Assembly: GCA_965242485.1 (NCBI GenBank)
Contig: CBDESM010000002.1
Coordinates: forward strand, 1-64,000
Reading direction: 5' to 3'
Length of the DNA: 64,000 nucleotides
Source: CBDESM01 sp965242485
GTDB lineage: Bacteria; Chloroflexota; Dehalococcoidia; Bin125
Part shown: piece after piece, positions 17,114 to 28,365 of the stretch
How the letters are laid out: the number at the start of each line of letters is the position of its first letter
Numbering within the stretch: position 1 is the stretch's first letter
The notes under the pieces: generated by a model
Seen by the model: only the letters and a program-made list of their open reading frames with translations
The model's database searches: none
What the model was told of the DNA's origin: nothing
Made by a program: the position numbers and the translations under genes

Positions 17114-19126
17114 ATGGACGCGATGGAATCGGGCGCCGCGTATTCGGAAGACCCGCGCGGGGAGCAGCTTTCCGCCGTGCGGGTCGACATCGCCGCGCCG
17201 CAGGAGGGCTCGGTGCTGATCCCGCGGCGCGGACCGATCGGCGTCGGCCACGGCTTCTCGCCGGAGATGCTGCGCACGATCCGCGAGCGCGTGCTGGCCG
17301 AGGAGCGCTCGCTGGGCCGCCCCGCCTCCGTCCAGTGGCGGCGCTACGACGACACGATCGACACGTTCGACCCGCGCCCGATCTCGGCCCCGCTGGCCTG
17401 GGGGCGGGCCCAACGCCGCGTCCGCCTCAGCGATCTCTGGTCGCGGGCCAACGCCGGCGAGATCATGCCCGACGTGATCACGCCCTTCTCCTGGTCGGTC
17501 GTCGCCGAGGCGCTCGAATCGGGCTTCCACGTGCCCTGGGGCGAGCGCTCGCGCGGGCGCCGCTTCGTCGACGTCTACGACGGCTACCTGTACTTCAACG
17601 TCGGCCTGATCCACCAGCTGATCGATGCGCTCGGCATGCCGGGCTCGTACTTCCAAGAGGCGATCGGGGGGCCCGATCCGCCGATTCCGATGCGGCGCAA
17701 GCTCGACTACGCGCGGGTGCTGCGCTCGCTGCCGCACACGCTGCGGCGGGTCAAGGCCGATCAGGTGCTGCTGCGCCGCTGGCCGGGCTGGCGCCGGCGC
17801 GCGCGGGAGGAGGCGGCCCGCTTGCAGGCGCTGGCGGAGGACGGCGCGGAAGGCGCGTCCGACCGCGAGCTGCTGCGCCACCTCTCCAGCTCCGCCATCT
17901 TCTCGGCTGACTTCGTCGATTTCCTGCTCAACGTGCAGACTTCGGCCTTCGGCCTGGTCCAGTTCCTGATGCTGCTGGCCGACCGCTGGCTGGGCAGCCG
18001 CGAGGCGGCGCTGCCGCTGCTGCAGGGGCTGCCCGGCGTCAGCACCGCCGAAGGCGACCTCGCGCTCTGGAAGATCGCCGAGCGGGCCGCGGCCGACGAG
18101 GCGGAGCGGGCGCTGATCGAGCGGCTGGACGCGAACGAGCTGGCGGAAGCGCTGGCCGATTCCGGTTCTGAAATGCCCGCCCGCCTGCGCTCCGAGCTGC
18201 GCGGATTCCTCGATCAATACGGCCACCGCGCGGCCGGCGAGCTCGAACTGGCGCAGCCGCGCTGGTCGGACGAGCCGGCGATCATCCTCGAGATCTTCCG
18301 CGGCTACGTGCTCCATCCCGGCCCCAACGACGCGGACGACCTGAGCACGCGGCAGCGCGAGACGCGCGCGCTGGCGGAAGCGGAGGCGCAGCGGATCATG
18401 CGGCGGCGGCCGCTCGGCCGCTGGCTGCCGCTGCGCTGGTGGTGCTTCCAGCTGATGCTCAAGCAGACCCAGCGGATGACGCCGCTGCGCGAGAATCCCA
18501 AGTTCGAGCTGCTGCGCATCTCGCTGCAGCAGCGCCGGCTCTGGCTGATCCTCGGCCGCCGCTGGGCCGATGCCGACCTGCTCGACCGGCCCGACGACGT
18601 CTTCTTCCTGCTGATGGCGGAGCTGATCCAGCTGGCCCGGCGCAGCGACGACCCGGTCATCGCCGGGCAGATGCGCAGCCGGGCCGGGCGGCGGCGGCGG
18701 CAGTACGCCGAGTGGTCGGCCCAGCCGCCGCCGATGCTGCGCGACCGCAACGGCGAGCGGATCGACCGCCCCGCCGTGCCGGCCGCGCCGGGCGCGTCGC
18801 TGATCGGGATCGGCGCGTCGCCGGGCCGCGCGACCGGCCGCGTCCGCATCGCCCGCAACCCGGCCGAGGGCCGCCTGCTGCAGGCCGGCGAGGTGCTGGT
18901 CGCGCGCTTCACCGACCCGGGCTGGACGCCGATCTTCCCGCTCGCCGCCGCCGTCGTGACCGAGATCGGCGGCGTCCTCTCGCACGGCGCCGTCGTCGCC
19001 CGCGAGTTCGGCATCCCCGCCGTCGTCAACGCCGCCGGCGCCACCGAGCGCCTCTCCAACGGCCAGCTGATCGAAGTCGACGGCGAAACCGGCGAGATCG
19101 ACCTGCTCGAAGACGAAGACGAGTAG
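17114..19126 (+). CDS. PEP-utilising-enzyme-like protein with mobile His domain but no ATP-grasp domain
   Basis: 670 residues. The last ~90 residues form a PEP-utiliser mobile domain with the phosphoryl-carrying His in TEIGGVLSHGAVVAREFGIPAVV. The rest resembles the middle region of PEP synthase and rifampicin phosphotransferase-like proteins. The N-terminal ATP-grasp (pyruvate phosphate dikinase) domain of those enzymes is missing, and no separate one is encoded nearby. Either a partner protein supplies it or the protein has a different role. ATG 17114 follows the kinase gene by 71 bases. Confidence 0.75.
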   Translation: MDAMESGAAYSEDPRGEQLSAVRVDIAAPQEGSVLIPRRGPIGVGHGFSPEMLRTIRERVLAEERSLGRPASVQWRRYDDTIDTFDPRPISAPLAWGRAQRRVRLSDLWSRANAGEIMPDVITPFSWSVVAEALESGFHVPWGERSRGRRFVDVYDGYLYFNVGLIHQLIDALGMPGSYFQEAIGGPDPPIPMRRKLDYARVLRSLPHTLRRVKADQVLLRRWPGWRRRAREEAARLQALAEDGAEGASDRELLRHLSSSAIFSADFVDFLLNVQTSAFGLVQFLMLLADRWLGSREAALPLLQGLPGVSTAEGDLALWKIAERAAADEAERALIERLDANELAEALADSGSEMPARLRSELRGFLDQYGHRAAGELELAQPRWSDEPAIILEIFRGYVLHPGPNDADDLSTRQRETRALAEAEAQRIMRRRPLGRWLPLRWWCFQLMLKQTQRMTPLRENPKFELLRISLQQRRLWLILGRRWADADLLDRPDDVFFLLMAELIQLARRSDDPVIAGQMRSRAGRRRRQYAEWSAQPPPMLRDRNGERIDRPAVPAAPGASLIGIGASPGRATGRVRIARNPAEGRLLQAGEVLVARFTDPGWTPIFPLAAAVVTEIGGVLSHGAVVAREFGIPAVVNAAGATERLSNGQLIEVDGETGEIDLLEDEDE

Positions 19127-19146
19127 GCGGCCCCCGAACGGAGCGG

Positions 19147-19163
19147 CGGGCGGCGTCCGCCCG
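19147..19163. terminator. Hairpin between convergent genes
   Basis: CGGGCGG and CCGCCCG form a perfect 7-bp stem with a CGT loop in the 90-base gap between two convergent genes. There is no T run, so termination is a positional guess. Confidence 0.3.
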
Positions 19164-19216
19164 ATCAGGCGGTCCGCGCCGCCTTGGCCGCCGGGCGCGT
19201 CAGCTGGGGCGGTCGG

Positions 19217-21412
19217 TCAGCTGCCGATCCAGATCAGGTCGCCGGGGTAGAGGGGGAAGTTGCGGGCGCCGGGGGCGGGCGCGCCTGGCTCGGCCTCGGC
19301 GTAGCCGAGCCAGCTGCTCCGCGCGACCAGCCAGAGCACGGCGGCGCCCTCGATCTCGCCGATCATGTCGGCGGCGAAGCAGTATCCGCCCGAGCCGGTC
19401 CAAGTCGCGTACTGGCCGGGCTGCGGCTCGGGGCGCAGGTCTTCGATGGTGCAGCCGCGCCCGGTAATCAGGGCGGAGCTGCGGATCACGTGCAGCGCCG
19501 AGGCGTCGCCGACGGAGACGCTGAGCAGGTTCTGCCCCTGCGCCAGCGCGACGTAGGCCGCCGTCGCGCGCCCGCCGGTCGTGGTCCGGTCGGAGCGCAC
19601 GATCTGCAACGCGCCCTCCGGCGCGCCGGCCGTGGCGATGCGGCTGATCCGCACCGGCGTGCCGTCGGCGACGGGCGATCCGTCGGCGTCCAGGACTTCG
19701 ATCGTGATCTGCGCCGTCTCGCCGATCAGCAGTTCCGAGCCGTCGAGGTCGTCGCTGACGGCGATGCTCGCGGGCGCGCCCGAGACGTGGAAGGGCACCA
19801 GCAGCGAGCGCAGGCCCGGCGTGTGGACGTGCAGCTCGTAATCGCCGGTCGGCACGCCCGCGGGCTCGGTCACCCGCAGCACCGCGTCGCAGCGCGTCCG
19901 CATCGACGGGTCCTCGCACTCGATCGAGGCGGTGATCCCGCTGAGGACCCGCCCGTCGGCGCCGTGCGGCTCGGCGGCGGTCGCGATCGGCAGGTTGCTG
20001 TTGCGCCCGCTCACGTCTTCGCCGCGGATCGCGACGCGCAGCATGTCGAGGTCGTCGTTCTCGGTCGGCCGCTGGAAGATCGAATGGGAGCGGCCGCGGG
20101 CGGACGGGGACAGCGCCAGGCGCACGGCCTCGCCGCCGCAGATCAGCCGCAAGCCGCCGAAGTCGTCGGGATCGAAGACGTTGCCGCTGGAGGTGACGAC
20201 GCTGGCGGAGAGGTCGCCGAAGGAGCCCGGCGCGGTGCAGCTGACGCGGACCCGCAGCTCCGATGTCGGGCCGGCCTCGCGGTCGGCTTCGATGAAGCTG
20301 CGCCGCGGCGCCCGGGCCATGCCGGAGCCGGAGGCGAAGGCGGCATCGCGCCGGGCGCGGTAGGCCGCGTCGAGCGCGCCGATGCCGGCGTCGGCCGGCC
20401 CCGTGCCGGTGATCGCGCAGCTGGCTCCGCCGGAGCAGGCGCCCGAGGGCAGGGCCAGGTCCGAGCCGGCCGCGATCGAGCCCACCGTCGTGTTGAAGAC
20501 GATCGAGCGCACGTGCTCGGCGACCGAGGAGGCCGCGCCGAGCCCGTCGGTCAGCTGCAGCACCGCCGTGGCCGCGCCGCGCGGAGAGACCACGGCCTCG
20601 TTCTCGAAACCGTCCCAGTCCAGCCGCACCTCGGCCGCGGGATCCGTATCGAAGACCTGGAACGAGGACTGGGCGAAGTAGGTGCGGTCGCCGCCGACGT
20701 AATAGGTCTGCGTCGATCCGCCGGAGCGCGAGATGCCGACTTCCATCGCGCCCCAGCGCTCGTTCTCGAATTCCATCTCGGCGGTGACCTGGAGGGGACG
20801 CTCGGGCGCGCCGTCGGGCACCGAGACGCGCGGCAGGGACCATACGCGGGTGCGGGCGTCCTGCACCATGAACAGGCAGCTGATGATCGCCGCCCCGCCT
20901 GCGGCGACGGCGGGAGCGCCGGAGGCGGCGTCGCGGTCGTAGCAGCGCACCTGCAAGTCGCCGTCGCCGGCGGTGGTGCGCCGGTCGGCGTTGTGCGTCC
21001 AGCTGTAGGGCGGCGGCAGCACCAGCCAGGTCGCGTCGTCGAAGAAGCGGGTCGGGTCCTCGGCGCGCGAGACGCGTTCCGCGCCGCTCGCCTGGACGTC
21101 GCGATCGTCGCAGCTGGGGCCCTCGCCGGCGCAGTCGACCGCGATCAGCTCCAGCGATTCGATCTCCGCGTCGCCGCGCGGGCGGACGACGCCGGTGAGC
21201 TCCGCGATCACGGCGACCGTGGCGCCCGCGTGCACGACCTGGGGGTCGCCCTCGAGCGCGATGTCGAGGCGGAACGGCTCGACCGCCGCATCCTCGGCCG
21301 GCGGGGCCTGCGGCGTCTGCGCGCCCGCCGCGGCCAGCGCCAGCCAGACGGCCGAGGCCGCGGCCAGCACGGCGGCCAAGCGCGGCGCCAGCGTGCTTCG
21401 TCGACGCGGCAT
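19217..21412 (-). CDS. Large secreted Ig-like/surface protein with shared C-terminal module
   Basis: 731 residues. ATG 21412 has GGAG close upstream and begins a Sec signal peptide (hydrophobic core to about residue 30, then AGAQT). The body is beta-rich, with several paired cysteines (CAGEGPSCDD, CSGGASC) and an invasin/Ig-like segment near residues 590-650 (PVADGTPVRI). The last ~80 residues (QYATWTG...LYPGDLIWIGS) match a module at the end of three other secreted proteins in this window. Probably exported and surface-associated. No catalytic motif is seen. Confidence 0.75.
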   Translation of the reverse strand: MPRRRSTLAPRLAAVLAAASAVWLALAAAGAQTPQAPPAEDAAVEPFRLDIALEGDPQVVHAGATVAVIAELTGVVRPRGDAEIESLELIAVDCAGEGPSCDDRDVQASGAERVSRAEDPTRFFDDATWLVLPPPYSWTHNADRRTTAGDGDLQVRCYDRDAASGAPAVAAGGAAIISCLFMVQDARTRVWSLPRVSVPDGAPERPLQVTAEMEFENERWGAMEVGISRSGGSTQTYYVGGDRTYFAQSSFQVFDTDPAAEVRLDWDGFENEAVVSPRGAATAVLQLTDGLGAASSVAEHVRSIVFNTTVGSIAAGSDLALPSGACSGGASCAITGTGPADAGIGALDAAYRARRDAAFASGSGMARAPRRSFIEADREAGPTSELRVRVSCTAPGSFGDLSASVVTSSGNVFDPDDFGGLRLICGGEAVRLALSPSARGRSHSIFQRPTENDDLDMLRVAIRGEDVSGRNSNLPIATAAEPHGADGRVLSGITASIECEDPSMRTRCDAVLRVTEPAGVPTGDYELHVHTPGLRSLLVPFHVSGAPASIAVSDDLDGSELLIGETAQITIEVLDADGSPVADGTPVRISRIATAGAPEGALQIVRSDRTTTGGRATAAYVALAQGQNLLSVSVGDASALHVIRSSALITGRGCTIEDLRPEPQPGQYATWTGSGGYCFAADMIGEIEGAAVLWLVARSSWLGYAEAEPGAPAPGARNFPLYPGDLIWIGS

Positions 21413-21539
21413 CTTTCTCCGCCCGTCCAGGCCGGGCGCCCGGCCTTGCGCGACTTCGGCGGCCGCGGGTCGGCGGCCGCACCTGCATTGTGTCGCGTGC
21501 ACGGCGCTGCTGCCGACGCTTATGGCGCGCGGGCCGCCG

Positions 21540-22418
21540 TTATGTCGCAGCCGCGGCGGGCCATTCCAGCGGCGGCGAGGGGCCCAGCAGCGGCCGCGCC
21601 TCCCCGTCCGCCGCCAGCAGGATGCAGTCCCAGCCCGCCAGCACCGACGGGTCGGTTCCGCGCAGCGCGACCGAGGCCAGCTCGGACTCGTAATGCGCCA
21701 CGACCGAGATCAGCGCGGCGGCCCGCGGCGGCCCCGCGCCCGCCTCGTCCAGCTCGGCCGCGGCACCGCGCAGCCCGCGCCGCAGCAGCCGGCGCACGGC
21801 CCTGCCGTCGATCGCCTCGGCCGGCGAGGCCGCGACCGCGAACGGCTGCTCCAGCCCGTCGATCCGCTGCACCGTCCACGTGTCCTCCGCGTCGAGGCTG
21901 GTTTCCGCGCCCTCAGCCCGCAGCCCGTTCGCCGCCAGCACGAGGAAATCGACCATCCGCGTGACCGCGTCCGGATCGCGCGGCAGCCGGTGGATCGCGC
22001 TCGAATCGAGCTGGTACTGGCCGATCACTTGGTTGGTGAACCGCGCCCACTGCTGCGAGAGTCCGCCGAGCACGCTCATGTAGGAGCCGTCGGCGCCCGT
22101 CTTGCGCAGCCCGAGCTTGACCGGGAAGGCGACCTCGCCGACGCCGCCCGCGCCGAGCGCCGACGCCGCCTCCGCGATGCGCGCGGCGGCCGCATCCGCA
22201 TCGTCGGGCAGCCGCGCGCCGGGCGGGACCCAGAGCACCGCGTCGCGCGCGCCGTAGGCGTGCATCCGCTCCGCCAGCTCGGCCCGCCGCCGCTGCGTCT
22301 CCGGGTCCGCATCCGCGTCGAACAGCGGCGCCGCCGCGACGGCGCACTCCGCGCCGGAGTCCGAGAGCGGCGCGACGGCCGCCTCGGCCAAGAATTGCAG
22401 CTGCTGTGGGAGATCCAT
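21540..22418 (-). CDS. Conserved hypothetical protein
   Basis: 292 residues, Ala-rich, no signal peptide or membrane segment. A central block (FTNQVIGQYQLDSSAI) and a C-terminal block (LISVVAHYESELASVALRGTD) look structured, but I do not recognise the family. It starts ten bases after the histidine kinase stop, so it is probably the third gene of the two-component operon and might act on the same pathway. Confidence 0.65.
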   Translation of the reverse strand: MDLPQQLQFLAEAAVAPLSDSGAECAVAAAPLFDADADPETQRRRAELAERMHAYGARDAVLWVPPGARLPDDADAAAARIAEAASALGAGGVGEVAFPVKLGLRKTGADGSYMSVLGGLSQQWARFTNQVIGQYQLDSSAIHRLPRDPDAVTRMVDFLVLAANGLRAEGAETSLDAEDTWTVQRIDGLEQPFAVAASPAEAIDGRAVRRLLRRGLRGAAAELDEAGAGPPRAAALISVVAHYESELASVALRGTDPSVLAGWDCILLAADGEARPLLGPSPPLEWPAAAAT

Positions 22419-22428
22419 CCGAGCGAGC

Positions 22429-23898
22429 CTAGCGCCGCTCGCCGCCGGCGCCGCCGGGAGGCGGTTCGGGCGGGAGGATGATCTCGAAGGCCGCGCCTTC
22501 GCCGGGCGGGGAGGTTGCGGAGATGCTGCCGCCGTGCGCGCGGACGATCTCGCGGCTGATCGCCAGGCCGAGCCCGGCGCCGGGGCCGCTGCGGTCGCTC
22601 GGCTGCCAGAAGCGGTCGAACAGGTGCGGCAGATCCTCCGCCGCGATGCCGCTGCCGGTGTCGCGCACCTCCAGCCGCAGCCCGCCGCCGGCAGCAGCCG
22701 CCGCGCTGAGCGAGATCGAGCCCTGCGCGGTGTGGCGCAGCGCGTTCTCGACCAAGTTGTTCAGCACCTGGCAGAGCCGATCGAAGTCGCCGCGGATCCG
22801 CGGGGCGCCGGGCGCGGCCTCGCGCAGCAGGGCGATGCCGGCTTCCTCAGCGCGCTGCGCGAACAGGTCGGCCGCGTGATCGATCAGTTCGCGCGGCGCG
22901 ACCGCGGTCAGGCGCAGCTCCAGCTGGCCCGCTTCGAGCCGCGAGAGGTCGAGCAGCTGCTCGACCATCCGCAGGATCCGCCGCGTCTCCTGCTGGATCA
23001 CTTCCAGCGAGCGCTGGCGGCGCTCGGCCGGCACGTCGCCCTCGACCAGCGCGGCCGAGAAGCCGTGGATCGCGGTCAGCGGCGTGCGCAGCTCGTGGCT
23101 CACGTCGGCGATGAAGCCGCGCATGGCGCGGTCGTTCGCGTCCACCCGCTCGGCCATCGCGTTGAACTCGCCGGCCAGCTCGCGCACCTGCGCCGCGCCG
23201 CGCTCTTCGGCCCGCGCCGAGCGGTCGCCGCGGCCGAAGCGGCGCACCGCGTTGGTCAGGCCCTGGATCGGCTCGACCAGCGAGCGCGAGAGCACCAGCG
23301 CGATCACGGCCGCGGCCGCGATCCCCGCGACCGCCGAGAACAGCAGGCGATCCTGCAGGTCCTCGCGCAGCGACTCGGCCCGCTCCGCCGTCCAGACCGC
23401 CGCCAGCAGCACGCCGGTCACCTTGCCCCCGGGCCCCTTCCAGGCGGCCGGCAGCACCGTCGCCGCGGCCGCCCGGGTCTCGCCGTCGACCCGCAGGTTG
23501 CCGACGAACCAGCCGTCGGGCCCCGAGCGCGCCGCGATCCGCGCCGCCGTGACCGGCAGCCGTCCGCCGCGGAAGCGCTCGTGCGGCTCGGCCCCGGCCA
23601 GCAGCGTCCCGTCGTGGTGCATCAGCCACAGCTGCATGCCGGAGCGCTCCTCGAGCTCGTGCACCAGCTCCGCCATCTCGCCGACGGCGACGCCCTCCTC
23701 GATCTCGCGGAGGACCGCCGCGGCCGCGGCGCCGGCCGCGGCGCGCAGCTCGCTGCGATCGAGGCTGTCCCGGTAGCCGTCGAAGAGCGAGACGAAGACG
23801 ATCCCGGAGACGAGCACCATCAGGCCCACGACGATCAGGAAGCCGAAGAAGATGCGGGAGCCGAGCCCGCTCGCCCACTGCCGCGGCGCGGCGCGCAT
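22429..23898 (-). CDS. Two-component sensor histidine kinase
   Basis: 489 residues. A first membrane helix (about 14-34), an extracytoplasmic sensor region, a second helix near residue 190 and a HAMP linker precede the HisKA domain. The H box is ADVSHELRTPL with the phospho-accepting His at about residue 268. The ATPase domain shows NLVENALRH (N box), DTGSGI (G1), LFDRFW (F) and GAGLGLAI (G2). It would phosphorylate the response regulator encoded three bases upstream. The signal is unknown. Confidence 0.93.
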   Translation of the reverse strand: MRAAPRQWASGLGSRIFFGFLIVVGLMVLVSGIVFVSLFDGYRDSLDRSELRAAAGAAAAAVLREIEEGVAVGEMAELVHELEERSGMQLWLMHHDGTLLAGAEPHERFRGGRLPVTAARIAARSGPDGWFVGNLRVDGETRAAAATVLPAAWKGPGGKVTGVLLAAVWTAERAESLREDLQDRLLFSAVAGIAAAAVIALVLSRSLVEPIQGLTNAVRRFGRGDRSARAEERGAAQVRELAGEFNAMAERVDANDRAMRGFIADVSHELRTPLTAIHGFSAALVEGDVPAERRQRSLEVIQQETRRILRMVEQLLDLSRLEAGQLELRLTAVAPRELIDHAADLFAQRAEEAGIALLREAAPGAPRIRGDFDRLCQVLNNLVENALRHTAQGSISLSAAAAAGGGLRLEVRDTGSGIAAEDLPHLFDRFWQPSDRSGPGAGLGLAISREIVRAHGGSISATSPPGEGAAFEIILPPEPPPGGAGGERR

Positions 23899-23901
23899 CG
23901 C

Positions 23902-24603
23902 TCAGCGGCCCGGACCCGGCCGCGGCGCTTCCGATTCGACCAGCTTGTAGCCCACGCCGCGGACCGTTTCGATGGCGACCCCGCGCTCGCCCAGCTTGCG
24001 CCGCAGCTGGTTCACGTGCACGTCCACCGTCCGCGTGCCGCCGAAGAACTCGTAGCCCCAGACCTCTTCCAGCAGCAGCTCCCGCGTCAGCACGTGCCCC
24101 GCGCTCTCGGCCAGCCGCTTCAGCAGCTCGAACTCCTTGTTGCGCAGATCGATCCGCTCCCCGCCCAAATCGACCACGCGGCTCTGCCAGTCGATCGTCA
24201 GCGGCCCGATCTCGATCTCGCCGCGTTCGGCCGCGGGCTGGCCCGCCGCGCGCCGCAGGATCGCCTTCACCCGCGCCGTCAGCTCGCGCGGGTGGAACGG
24301 CTTGCCCAGGTAGTCGTCCGCGCCCATCTCCAAGCCGACGATCCGGTCGACCTCTTCCGAGCGCGCCGTCAGCATCAGGATCGGGACGTTCGAGTCCTTG
24401 CGCAGCTCGCGGCAGACCTCGTAGCCCGAACGCTTGGGCATCATCAGGTCGAGCACGATCAGGTCCGGTCCCTGCGCCCGCGCCGCCGACAGGGCGGCCT
24501 CGCCGTCCTCCGCCTGCACGACCGCGAAGCCCTCCTGCTCGAGGTACATCTCGCAGAGCTCGCGGATGCTCGCTTCGTCGTCGGCGACCAGGATCGTCTG
24601 CAT
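23902..24603 (-). CDS. OmpR/PhoB-family response regulator
   Basis: 233 residues from ATG 24603, preceded by GGAGGT at ideal spacing. Receiver domain with acidic pair D8-D9, phospho-accepting D52 (LIVLDLMMP) and the conserved Lys in YLGKPF. The C-terminal winged-helix DNA-binding domain ends in HVNQLRRKLGE...TVRGVGYKL. It pairs with the kinase encoded directly after it. The general organisation resembles PhoB/PhoR-type systems, but the regulon cannot be read here. Confidence 0.94.
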   Translation of the reverse strand: MQTILVADDEASIRELCEMYLEQEGFAVVQAEDGEAALSAARAQGPDLIVLDLMMPKRSGYEVCRELRKDSNVPILMLTARSEEVDRIVGLEMGADDYLGKPFHPRELTARVKAILRRAAGQPAAERGEIEIGPLTIDWQSRVVDLGGERIDLRNKEFELLKRLAESAGHVLTRELLLEEVWGYEFFGGTRTVDVHVNQLRRKLGERGVAIETVRGVGYKLVESEAPRPGPGR

Positions 24604-24731
24604 CTGCCACCTCCGCATCCAATCATCGCAGAGCACTCCCCCTCCGCACTGCAAGCGGCCGTCAACATCCCGTACGCAGTCCGTAAAGCGCCGCCCCGCA
24701 TCGGTAGCATTGAACCCAACGGGAGCCCCGC

Positions 24732-25379
24732 ATGACCACCCCCGCAACCGAATCCCCCGCCCAAGCCGGACTCGAAATCGGCCGCCATCCGCTGCCGCCC
24801 GGCTTCGAAGTCACCGACGAGTTCATGCGCGAGGTGCAAGAGCTCAACCCCGACAAGATCGTCGAATGCTGGAAGAACAAGGAACTGGTGATCACCGTGG
24901 GAGCAGGCGGCAATGCATCGGGACGCGGTTTCTGGCTCAGCATCGCGCTGGGCATCTGGATCCGAATCGGCGGGGGCGGCGGACACGGAGCCGAGAGCTC
25001 GCAGGGCTTCCTGCTCCCGGATGGAACCCGCCACAAGCCGGACCTGAGCTGGATCGACGAGGCCGCGCTCCGCTTGCTCCGGGGCCTGTACGAGTCCACC
25101 GTCGATTGGCCGGAGTACCTGCCGGTCGTGCCGACGTTCATCGTCGAGATCGCGTCGCCATCGGACAAGCAACGGGACGATCTCGCCCAGCAGCGGGCCA
25201 AGTGCGCGCATTGGGTCGGCCAAGGCGTCAGCCTCTCTTGGCTGATCGATCCCTTCGACGGCGTCCTCCACATCTACCGGCCGGGCATGGAGGTCGAGAA
25301 ACGAAATCGGCCGCTCAGCGTTGAAGCCGGCCCCGAGATGCCCGGCTTCGTCGTAGACATGGTCCCGATCTGGGAATAA
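24732..25379 (+). CDS. Uma2 family (DUF820) restriction-endonuclease-fold protein
   Basis: 215 residues. The PD-(D/E)XK-like core is HKPDLSW...FIVEIASPSDK, typical of Uma2 proteins, which are predicted nucleases of unknown target. Its first ~60 residues and its last half are close to the next gene, but the stretch after GAGGNAS (residues about 60-82) is quite different between the two. It is the first of a tandem pair, 20 bases apart. Confidence 0.85.
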   Translation: MTTPATESPAQAGLEIGRHPLPPGFEVTDEFMREVQELNPDKIVECWKNKELVITVGAGGNASGRGFWLSIALGIWIRIGGGGGHGAESSQGFLLPDGTRHKPDLSWIDEAALRLLRGLYESTVDWPEYLPVVPTFIVEIASPSDKQRDDLAQQRAKCAHWVGQGVSLSWLIDPFDGVLHIYRPGMEVEKRNRPLSVEAGPEMPGFVVDMVPIWE

Positions 25380-25399
25380 CCGCCCGCACGGAGCAGGCC

Positions 25400-26062
25400 A
25401 TGACCACGCTCGCAAGCGAATCTCCGCCCTATGCCGGACTTGAAATCGGCCGCCATCCGCTGCCGCCCGGCTTCGAAGCCACCGACGAGTTCATGCGCGA
25501 GGTGCAGGAACTCAATCCGGGCAAGCTGATCGAGTGCTGGAAGAACAGAGAGCTGGTGGTCACCGTGGGAGCAGGCGGCAACGCATCGGCGCGCGGGGGC
25601 TCGCTGTACATCCAAGTCGACGAATGGACCGTCAAGCTGGTTCCCGGCCTCGCTGAAGAGAGCTCGCAGGGGTACGACCTGCCCGACGGCACGCAGTACA
25701 AGCCCGATGTCAGCTGGATGGACGAGGCGACGGTGCGGCTGCTGAACGAGATGTACGAGACCGATCTCGACTGGCCCGAGTACCTGCCGGTCGTGCCCCG
25801 ATTCGTCGTCGAGATCGCCTCGCCGTCAGACAAGCGCCGCGACAATCTTGCCCAGCAGCGGGCGAAGTGCGGGCATTGGGTCGAACAGGGCGTCGGCGTC
25901 GCTTGGCTGATCGACCCGTTCGATGATCTCCTGCTCGTCTATCGCGACGGGATCGAAACCGAGATCCACCAACGTCCGGCGCGGATCGAAGTGGGGCCGG
26001 AGATGCCCGGGCTGGAGATCGACTTCGGCAGGATCTGGACTGCGCGCGGATCGCGGGGTTAG
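25400..26062 (+). CDS. Uma2 family protein, tandem copy
   Basis: 220 residues, paralogue of the gene before it. Core motifs YKPDVSW and FVVEIASPSDK keep the expected catalytic Asp, Glu and Lys. The variable segment after GAGGNAS reads SLYIQVDEW instead of WLSIALGIW. Function unknown; expansion of this family is common in Chloroflexota and cyanobacteria. Confidence 0.85.
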   Translation: MTTLASESPPYAGLEIGRHPLPPGFEATDEFMREVQELNPGKLIECWKNRELVVTVGAGGNASARGGSLYIQVDEWTVKLVPGLAEESSQGYDLPDGTQYKPDVSWMDEATVRLLNEMYETDLDWPEYLPVVPRFVVEIASPSDKRRDNLAQQRAKCGHWVEQGVGVAWLIDPFDDLLLVYRDGIETEIHQRPARIEVGPEMPGLEIDFGRIWTARGSRG

Positions 26063-26074
26063 GGGATTGCGGGA

Positions 26075-26290
26075 TCAGAACGGGGGGCGGCGGCGCTGCT
26101 TCATCATGGCGCGGCGGCGGCGGCGGGCGGCCTTGCGCTCGGCTTGCCGCTGCTTCTCGCGGTTCGAGATGAAGCGCCGGCGGCGGCGCGCTTCCTGCAG
26201 CACCCCGTCGCGCTGCACCATCTTGTTGAACCGGCGGATCAGCGCCTCCGGGCTCTCCTGATCCTTGCGAGTCACCAACAGCATCGGCAT
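26075..26290 (-). CDS. rpsU: 30S ribosomal protein S21
   Basis: 71 residues. MLLVTRKDQESPEALIRRFN followed by a highly basic helix rich in RRRR is typical of bS21, which sits near the anti-Shine-Dalgarno end of 16S rRNA in the small subunit. Length matches the family. It lies between the Uma2 pair and the acyltransferase, in the same direction as the latter. Confidence 0.92.
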   Translation of the reverse strand: MPMLLVTRKDQESPEALIRRFNKMVQRDGVLQEARRRRRFISNREKQRQAERKAARRRRRAMMKQRRRPPF

Positions 26291-27285
26291 CCTGCTCCCG
26301 CGTCGCTTGCAGCTAGGGGAAAGATACCACGCCCGGCGCGGCGGGCGCGCCGAACACGGGGCGGAAGTGGTACCACTGGTCCGGGTGCTCCCGCAGCCAC
26401 GGCTCGAACGCGGCCAGCACGCCCCGCGTCACCTCCGATACCGAGTCGCCGCGCAGCGGCCCCGATGCGTGCATCAGCCCCTCGAAGCGGCCGCGGTCGC
26501 CCGCCGTCCGCACGGCCGCGAGCGGCTGCACCGGCGCGTCGGTGAAGACGGACAGCCGGCCGGGCACGTCAGATACGGTCACCGTCCGCCCGAACAGCTC
26601 GCCCGTCACCGAGCGCTCGAGCGAGCCGACGGGGCGGTCGATCAGCACGGCGACCGCGCCGCCCGCGCGCAGCACCTCGACCGCGCGCCGCAGCCCGCGG
26701 CGGTGCATCAGCGTGCGCGCGCCCAGCCGCTGCCGCGCCCGCCGCATCTCGCGGTCCAGCGCCGCGTGCCTCAGCGAGTCGGCGATCACGTGCAGTTCGC
26801 CCCCGCCGCCGTGCAGCGCCCGATGGTGCGTCCAGGCGCCGCTGAGCACGTCCCAGGCGCCGAAATGCATCAGCGCCAGGATCAGCGGCCCCGAACGGCG
26901 CTGCGCTTCCAGCCGCTCCCAGGCCCCGCGCGGCGCGGAGACCGCCTCGTAGCACTCCTGCGGGGTGCGCCGCGGCAGGTTGGCGGCGTCGACCAGCAGT
27001 TCCCCGTAGCGGCGGAATTGCTCCAGTGCCAGCAGCGACGGATCGTGCCGCCAGGATTCGCGGTCGCTCTCGGCCGCGAGCACGCGCGCGTTGGCCAGCG
27101 CCCCGCGCCGGCCGCGCGGCCAGCAGCGGTAGACCGCCTCCATCGCCCGCCGCGCCGCGCCGTAGGCCCGCTCCTCGGGCATCCGCCGGACCAAGCGCCC
27201 GGCCGTGTGCCAGCCCAAGTAGAGCAGCGAACCGGCGGCCGCGGCGGCGGGATCGTCCGCGCGGGACGCGGGGGGCGGGACGGCG

Positions 27286-28365
<1,080 letters not shown>

